Both the position numbers and the translations under genes were made by a program. Of a stretch of DNA of 64,000 nucleotides, positions 57,476 through 64,000 are shown in pieces; positions within the stretch are counted from its first letter, which is position 1, and the number at the start of each line of letters is the position of its first letter. The notes under the pieces are model-generated. The model had not been told where the DNA came from. It made no database searches and saw only the letters and a list, made by a program, of their open reading frames with translations. Location: assembly GCA_014155875.1 (NCBI GenBank), contig JACEFZ010027939.1:62001-126000 (forward strand), written 5' to 3'. The DNA is from Cepaea nemoralis. Taxonomy: Eukaryota > Mollusca > Gastropoda > Stylommatophora > Helicidae.

Positions 57476-57495
57476 TGGAGCCGCATACAGGATTC
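57476..57495 (+). promoter_or_regulatory. Candidate tRNA primer-binding site
   Basis: TGGAGCCGCATACAGGATTC lies 11 bases after the candidate LTR. Its complement (GAATCCTG...GGCTCCA) looks like a tRNA 3' end with CCA. I cannot say which tRNA. Confidence 0.45.
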
Positions 57496-58685
57496 GATAT
57501 TTTTTACCTGGAGCTCGCGGCCACAATGTGAAGTAAGAAAGTCACTCTTGATGTCAGTTTATAGTATGTGAGTTTCTCTTGAAAAGTTTAGACTCATTTA
57601 AACAAAAAGTTCAAAATCGGATCATTTTTGATTGAGTAAGAAAGAAAATTTCAACATTTTTTGGACACCATCAAAATTATCAAGATTTGTGAATAGAGCC
57701 ATCTATATAACATGATTGCATATGGAGTGTTGCTGAGATGTTTTCATCATAACTATTTGAAGGAACGGGATTCTTGTCAAAACAATATTATAAACTGTGA
57801 CCTGCCGGTATTACAGCCGTTGGTAACCTTGCCTTGTGTTTGAAGGTCAGCCAGTCACATGCTGAGATTTGTCCAGGTCCAGGAGCAAAGAAATTTCAAA
57901 ACGAATGTAAACAACTTGAATCAAATAGAAATGTTGTTCTGAGAGAGCGGTTACCTTCTTTGTATCAAGACTACCTAGAGCGAACTCAAAGCCATTATGT
58001 TCATTGAACCGTGACCTTGGGTGCCTGAAGAATCAAGCCAATTGCTCCTTTGGTTGGAAAGTAAGAAGACATTTTCACTCGTGGTTGCTCTAATCAGAAT
58101 GTTTTTCAACAAAAGCGAACATATCGTTAGGGAACCCTCGGAGGTGGTTGGGCAAACTGGGTTGCCGACCTGCTGAAGAGGGGACCCAAAGTCAAATCGC
58201 TTTATTGAGCTAGACCAGTTTTCAAGACGTCGCTTAGATGTGCCCTGTTATCGGGTGAAAAGAAGGCTGAAGTCTGGTAGGGGCCCACCCAGGGGCTGAA
58301 GGTACTGAAACTTGAGACGTTGGAAGAAGAAGCTCACAGAAATTACGTGATCGTTTGGATGATTTCAACAAATACAAACTCCTAACGTTTGGGTTCTACC
58401 TGGCAAGAAAATTTTCAGCGGACATAGGTGAATCCATATTTCCTGGATCAAGAGCAGAAATAATGGTAATTAGTTAAACTTTAAATGTCATTTTAGATAC
58501 TATTGACTGATTGAACAATTATTATTAGGAATTGTGTAAGTTAAATACGATCATATCTTTAAATTAAGTTGTTATAAATGTGAATTTGATTGTATAAGTG
58601 TATAGTAAAATATTTCAGCATAGCAAAAGAAACAGGATATGGCAACGGGCAGACCCATCACATCACAGTAGAGAAACATGCATAA
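57496..58685 (+). other. Leader of candidate LTR element
   Basis: No long open frame. A GC-richer segment (57960-58330) precedes an AT-rich one. A 48-codon stop-free stretch ends at a possible donor near 58463 (ATAATG|GTAATT), and a strong acceptor-like tract, tttttttttcag, ends at 58729. Joining those two does not keep the downstream ORF in frame, so splicing is unproven. Confidence 0.4.
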
Positions 58686-60077
58686 TTGAAAATTATTTCA
58701 GCTGAGCTCAAGACGAGTTTTTTTTTCAGGTACCAAGAAATATACAGAGAAATAAGTATGAATTACCTACATATGGAATTAAAACGTATCAGTACATGGT
58801 TGGGAGAGTTAAAAGTGGCAGTTAATGAAGTAGAAAATTTTGTAGAAACGTTGCAGAACAGAACGACTAGACAAGACCCTTATAGATTTATGGTAGACTG
58901 TAATGGAGTAGGAAAGAATAACAGGAGACAGCCATTGCTCAATAAAGACAGAAGACAATATGGTTATGATGAACCAAGGCCTGATGTATATAGAGTAAAA
59001 GACGGTGAGAACAGACGTAATGGTGAAAGGTCGGACTGGTATAGCTGTTATAGATACAAGAATGGGCCTGAGAGAGACTTTTCCAATAAGTTATGGAAGT
59101 GGCCATCCCATAGCAAGACTGCTAGGAAAAAACGTGACGACTGGTTTGAACAAAGACGGAGACAGTATCTGAGGTCAGGGTCAAAGAACAGAGTAGGAAA
59201 CGTAAGTAAGAATTCAACTACTAAGCTGGTTGCGAATCTGACTCTTAGACAAGAAAAGAAGAAAATAGACCAAGAGACTCAGACACAGGTGAATGAAGTG
59301 GTAGAATGGAACACACAAACACAGGTTGATACAGTAAAGATAACAAAGGAAAGTCAAACTGAGTTAATAGAGACCCAGTTAAAACCAACTCACTCGACTA
59401 AGAGAGACACAGTTGAAATTAAGAAAGATAAACAGACGAGAACCAAAGATGAAAAAAGACCAAAGAGGAAAAGTATTGAGGAAAGAAATAGTAACAGTCT
59501 GATGGTCAATAAAGGTACAACTGAGATGTCAAGTTCCTCAGGTATAGACATTAAATTAATCCCTAAATGGTGTAGGAATGTTAGGTGTGAGAGTTCAGGT
59601 TATGGAGAGAATACTTCAGGTAAAGATATGGGAGTTGTACAGAACCGGAGCATGAGGAATAAAAGTAAGAAGAAAGTCAGACGTTCTAAAGCCGACTATG
59701 GGAATAGGATCGGCGTGTCTGCAGTGAACTACTACTATGAGTCTGATGAGAGAACTATTATCAGTGTGTCATCTGAAGACGAGATGGGGAAATGTAAACG
59801 TTATGTAAGGTATACAGGAAACAGTGAGCAGACCGACGCAAATGAAGGAAATACAAAGAAAGCATTTAAGAAGAAGAATAATAATAGACAGATAGCGGAA
59901 ATTTACTCGACGACAGAAAGTGACTTAAGAAAAATAGAAGAATATATGACCTTAAGACCTGAGTACTTTAACAACAGATTAACAACAGATAGTGAAGATG
60001 ACATAATTGAAGAAAGACGTACTAATGTACTGAGAGACAATGAAATATTTGGCTTAGATGCGCTCTATGGCTGTTAA
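58686..60077 (+). CDS. Unknown basic protein with TQT motifs (463 codons)
   Basis: Longest non-RT open frame in the window, inside the candidate LTR element. I recognise no family. The first 24 codons run through a polypyrimidine/AG tract, so the true start is more likely Met25 (58758, MNYLHMELKRI). Visible parts: a helical, coiled-coil-like stretch (residues 25-60), a strongly basic middle (about 80-190), then short repeated motifs QETQTQ (197-201), NTQTQ (209-213), ESQTE (222-226) and ETQ (229-231), and KDKQTRTK further on. The C-terminal part is mixed-charge and disordered-looking, with acidic SEDE and DSEDDIIEE patches. TQT in this form is the core of dynein light chain LC8-binding motifs (inference). 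No zinc knuckle, protease or RT motif. Position after the LTR suggests a gag-like role, unproven. Confidence 0.6.
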   Translation: MKIISAELKTSFFFRYQEIYREISMNYLHMELKRISTWLGELKVAVNEVENFVETLQNRTTRQDPYRFMVDCNGVGKNNRRQPLLNKDRRQYGYDEPRPDVYRVKDGENRRNGERSDWYSCYRYKNGPERDFSNKLWKWPSHSKTARKKRDDWFEQRRRQYLRSGSKNRVGNVSKNSTTKLVANLTLRQEKKKIDQETQTQVNEVVEWNTQTQVDTVKITKESQTELIETQLKPTHSTKRDTVEIKKDKQTRTKDEKRPKRKSIEERNSNSLMVNKGTTEMSSSSGIDIKLIPKWCRNVRCESSGYGENTSGKDMGVVQNRSMRNKSKKKVRRSKADYGNRIGVSAVNYYYESDERTIISVSSEDEMGKCKRYVRYTGNSEQTDANEGNTKKAFKKKNNNRQIAEIYSTTESDLRKIEEYMTLRPEYFNNRLTTDSEDDIIEERRTNVLRDNEIFGLDALYGC

Positions 60078-61129
60078 AATTCCTTGGGTGAGAAAGGACA
60101 TATGGAATTGTTTTGGCTTATGAGAAGAATTGCGGTTTGAGCATATACATATGGGCTGTCTAAAATAGGCAGATGAATTTTTTTGGTGTGGCATCACATG
60201 GTACAGGGTAGGCAATGAGGCAATAGTGTTGTTGAGGATAGAGAGTCACGACAACTGATATTCGACGTGGATACGTTATAAAGAATATCTTGTGTTTGGT
60301 TGCGGTGTAGGGAGAGTAAACAAGGTAGAAATTGTCCGGAATGGATAGATACAGAGAGTTAATCACGTTGAGTGATGTATAACTGGTGTGATTAAAGTAG
60401 GGTATATTCAGCAGAGAGAGAGATAAACTAATTATGAATGCTCGTACTAGAGTGGATGGTTCGACTCAGAGCTATGACGTGATGTCTGAGATAGTTTCGC
60501 TTGGTGGTTTGAGAAGTAAGTATAGTATTGTTGACAGGTGAACCGAGAGTGTCTGATGAGGAGATATAGATTGAGGAGAAATTGAGTATCAATGTGTAAA
60601 TAGCCAGTTGAACGCGAGAATATTAAGAGTAAAAGACTGTAGAAGTTGATGCTTGAAGAATAAGAGTTCTTGGTGAGGGGGATGACGTAATTATATGATG
60701 CCTGTAGAGAAAGAAGAGGTGATTAAATCTGAGAAAGTTGTGTGGAGAAGTTTAGAATGATAGTTACGAGGTTAGTGACTCGTCGGAGTGAGGTTTGTTC
60801 TGAGAGATAGTTGATAGTGTTGGTTAGTGTATAAAAGAGATATAAGTTGCGAGAGATAGTGTACAGGTTCTGACCTTTGAAAAAGAGTGAATGATTGAGA
60901 AAAGTAGAAATAAGACAAACATATGTGCGACGAGAATGGATAGGATGATGGCAAGTGATAAGTACAGCATGCATGTACGAGGCGTTTAGTCTGTGCGTGA
61001 GTATAAGTGTAGACAAACAGGTGTTTGTCGCGCTGAGTGAAGCAGGAGTGAGGTTTTGAAACGCCGTCAAGTGTCAATGTGGGTGGAAGTGATCGACACA
61101 CTTAGGCTTGGTAGTTGTTGATACATGGT

Positions 61130-61325
61130 TGTCCAATTGTCCAGAGAGTTGAATAGCCTTATTACAACTGTTGTCAATATCATCTTCTGGTTTGCCATTT
61201 GATGATATTATACTTCCTAGGCACTTGAGACTCTTTACTTGTTTCGAGAAATGTTCGTTTAGCTGAATTGTTGTTGTTTGTTCTTCTTTAGTTATAGTCG
61301 TTGCCTCTGTTTTGCTTGTGCTAAA
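61130..61325 (-). mobile_element. LINE-3 fragment in the C-poor stretch
   Basis: Antisense translation reads VKSLKCLGSIISSNGKPEDD, followed by NKAIQLSGQL, and matches 12192-12310 ('tacctaggaagtataatatc' is shared exactly). Composition differs sharply from its surroundings. Confidence 0.8.
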
Positions 61326-62375
61326 TTGTTAAAGTAGGTGATTAGAAAGGTGTGATGTCTTTTGTTGGAATGTGTGATCTTGGACAGAGTTAATGGAAGT
61401 TGTATGACAGGTTAACGGAAAGAGAGTTAACACTCTGAATGACGTTTCATAAAACATGTTTAGTATTGTTGACAGGGACATGTCGAAGCATGAATACTTA
61501 ATACTGAGAAATGAGAACAGTGAGGTCTGTTGTCAGTAATAAGTGGTGTGGGTTGCTGTTTCTGAAAGAATTCCGATAAATAGGAAGAGGAGTGAAAGAT
61601 AGTGTGGTAAACAAGATTAGTTAAATGAATGTTGGAGAACGTGTTCCGATAAGTGTGACTGGTTTAACTATCATCGCGGTGCAAGAACGCTAGGAGAGAC
61701 TTGAGGATAGCTTAGAGTAGTTGTGGTGAGATGTTGGAAAGTAATGATACGTTAGTTAATTGCGCCGGGTAGACGAGAAATTTATAAGTAGAATTAGTTG
61801 TTGGTACTGTAGATAGAGGCATGCGTGAGGTCTATAGTAAATAGACAAGTTTTTTTGCTGGGTGTAGCATGGTGGAGATACCGTAGTTAACGGTAATGAT
61901 TAAGAAGTTGGTACAAATACAAGGGAAACAATTGGTGTGCCGAGCCACAGGTTCTATTGGTAGATAGTACGGTCATTTGTTGATTAATGACTTTTGTTGA
62001 GAGAACAGATATTGTTCTAAGTTAGGAATTGGTCTGTAGGTAACAGATATGTATATGCATTGAGTTGTTTTGTTTTATCTGTTATAAGAATAACGGAATA
62101 GGCATGACTTGGGTGAATAGATATGTATTTCATTGGTTAGTATAAGAGATCAATGTTGATTGAATATGTATGGTATGTTATATTATTTTTGCTTGATTTG
62201 GTCCTGTAAAATGATTGTCACTATTTGATTTTGGAATAGGATTATTGTGTTTTTAGTCTTTTGCGTACAAACTACTGGTCCGTAAAAGAGACCAGTAGTG
62301 TTAGGTAACACTAGATATTTTCTTCTTATTTAAATTGATGCATGTTTTATTGTTGGGATAAACAGTTCAAAACCT

Positions 62376-62411
<36 letters not shown>
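62376..62411. repeat. Poly-G run of 36
   Basis: Uninterrupted run of 36 G on the plus strand in the C-poor stretch. Strong G-quadruplex potential; its exact length is likely uncertain from sequencing. Confidence 0.9.
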
Positions 62412-62412
<1 letters not shown>

Positions 62413-62639
62413 ATGACATCCTGTTGTTTTATTTTAGTTGACTCATATTTTAACTTAAATTGTCTTGTATGTTGAATGGTAATTACCTTGTTTATAAATA
62501 TGTTAGAAATTAGTTAAGTTAAGTTTAATTTACATGGTTTTGTCTAGAATAAAGGCAATACATGGGGCTTTATTTAGGACCCTACGTTCAGAAAAGAGTT
62601 AATAAACTACTGAGAACTAGTAGAGAGACACATTCTCTT

Positions 62640-63440
62640 TGTGAATAATAAGTTCATGGGTATATTCTGGTTGCTGTGATAATCAGCGTAGAGAGGTTGA
62701 TATGGCTATGAAGTGTTGAAAACATATGACGGGGTTACTACACAAATAAAATGGTTATGGGGAAGTTAAAAATAAGAGCTACATTAAGTCACCATTGAAT
62801 ATATATGGATTGGACGCCATATTGGGGAAGAAAAGATTAATGTGAATAACGTATATAGCAGTGGGGTAAATGAGGGGAAAGTTTTGAACATGGTTTCCAT
62901 GGGGTCGCAGGTGAACATGGATTTAGAGCCATGATGATAAGAGACACGAGATTGCTGGCTTATAGAAGAAGAAGTGGGTAACGTGCTACGCCAGACAGTC
63001 TGAAGACGAAGTAAAACATGAATTGAATCCATGTTTTTATATATTCTTGGTACAATAGTAAAGGGGTGTAAGTGTGAAATGAACATTGTCACTGTGGAGA
63101 CAAAATGACATGGGGTTTTTGAGGGTCCGTGTTATATGGACTGTAATTGAATAACGTTGATTGCAAGCAGTCACATATATGAGTTCAGGGGTAGTATATT
63201 GTTGCTGTTGATAACAGCATAAGTAGAGGTTTTAGTAGATATGCCCATAATAAATGGACATTAAGGGGTCGCTGAAAATTTCGGCAAGATTAAAAGGAGA
63301 AGATTAATTATGTGAGATGATGTGGGAAGGAGGTCTGTAATATATAGACATTTGGGGAGTGAATAATATTTTCGATGGTTAATATTTGATGCTGTAGATA
63401 GCAGCGTAAACTGTTACCATAATAAGTGGTACTGTAGAAG
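62640..63440 (+). repeat. Cluster of short stem-loops
   Basis: Small perfect hairpins recur: GCTG..CAGC at 62673-62687, 63204-63218 and 63391-63405 (each 15 nt, with similar 'tattn..' lead-in); CATGG..CCATG at 62889-62901 and 62916-62933; GTCC..GGAC at 63125-63141; CCAT..ATGG at 63245-63257; GTCT..AGAC at 63333-63349; TACCA..TGGTA at 63415-63431. The last two GCTG hairpins are each followed within 10-27 bases by a CCA-type hairpin with an A/T loop. Confidence 0.55.
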
Positions 63441-64000
63441 ATATAATTGTTTTAGACTTTATTACATAAAGTCTCAAATGACATAGGGGGGTAAAGGTGT
63501 GTGTGATTTAGGTGAGTGTGGTTTTTGTGTGGAAGAGTTCTACTTCTTTGAATCTTCGGTGCGCACTGATTCTTTGTCTTTCTATCGTGTGCAAGTGATT
63601 TCAGGTTAGTTGAAAGTAGAAAAGTAGTAATGTGGAGGTAATACGGTTAGTGATGACAACAGGGAGTTGAGGTAGTATCAGAAGAGTTTTGAATTTGTTG
63701 AGTTCATGATAAGAAGAGTTAAGCGGATTGCTTATGAAAAGAAGAAGAAGTATTTCAAAAAGGTAACCATATGGGTTATGATGTATTGTATAAAGTTGAG
63801 ATTTAAATGTTATTGAGGATATGTAAATAATATATGTTATGTTTGAAGAGCCAGAAACGAAGAAGAAGTGTGACTTCATAGTGGTTTGCTATGTGGTACA
63901 ATTGGAAGGAAATATTCACCTAAAATAGAGTTAGTTTGGGGCGGCTTAGAGAAATTATGGGAGGTAAGGAGAGAAGGTGTAGGATAGAGGGATTAGGAGT

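Larger units (their letters stand above)
60078..64000 (+). other. C-poor, G-rich non-coding stretch of candidate LTR element
   Basis: About 3.9 kb with few C residues on the plus strand. Hand counts: 60481-60540 has 20 G and 4 C, 61741-61800 has 16 G and 5 C, 63661-63720 has 19 G and 2 C. The bias starts in or before the preceding ORF and runs off the window. No pol, protease or envelope motif in any plus-strand frame. A LINE-3 fragment is inserted at 61130-61325 and breaks the bias locally. Confidence 0.6.

Noticed and set aside
58463..58729. Intron joining the leader to the 463-codon ORF
   Set aside because: Donor- and acceptor-like sites exist, but the join does not keep the downstream frame, so I do not annotate it.
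60723..61101. Two overlapping antisense frames of 115 and 109 codons
   Set aside because: C-poor plus strand means few stops in some antisense frames. They overlap in different frames and have no domain or splice context.

Overview
This is a stretch of an AT-rich, intron-containing invertebrate animal genome, crowded with transposable elements. Evidence for a eukaryote is a split gene with canonical GT/AG introns in matching phase, several tRNA-derived SINE families, non-LTR retrotransposons, a hAT-type MITE family and many minisatellites. The LINE types (an I-like element with RNase H, and reverse transcriptases of the kind common in molluscs, annelids and arthropods) suggest a lophotrochozoan or arthropod. 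I lean weakly to a mollusc, but the window does not settle it. SINE-A to SINE-G, LINE-1 to LINE-5, I-1 and I-2 are informal names used only here.

The only host gene I can support is on the minus strand, spread over 28213-55720: eleven coding exons, 383 codons plus stop, reading phase consistent at every junction. The product matches the vertebrate neuronal clutch protein shootin-1 segment by segment: coiled coils, a proline run, a short basic segment, an AVDEMMKRIKQG block, a DEEEDGKAMKELQNIL block and a basic tail. The 5' exons are missing and must lie beyond about 56 kb, probably past the window end.

Layout: 1-9 kb holds SINE, LINE and MITE remnants and, at 7.9-8.3 kb, a mosaic of rRNA-like fragments. 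9-16.7 kb holds nested MITE/LINE insertions, LINE-3 and LINE-2 tails, SINEs and a mariner remnant. 17-23 kb holds two decayed copies, in opposite orientation, of one DDE transposon. 23-28 kb holds LINE fragments and two minisatellite arrays downstream of the host stop codon. 28-56 kb is the host gene, its introns filled with LINE-1, LINE-2, I-type elements, SINEs and tandem arrays. 57.2-64 kb looks like the 5' half of a large LTR element, antisense to the host gene: a 254-bp candidate LTR, a candidate primer-binding site, a leader, one 463-codon ORF with repeated TQT motifs, then about 4 kb of strikingly C-poor DNA with small hairpins and no recognisable pol.

Insertion order can be read from target-site duplications: I-1 in LINE-2, SINE-D in SINE-B, SINE-A in the DDE transposon, MITEs in I-2 and LINE-4, and LINE-1 in a MITE. 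A short (GAA)n-tailed element (SINE-F), present in four copies each with its own perfect duplication, appears to be a recently active family.
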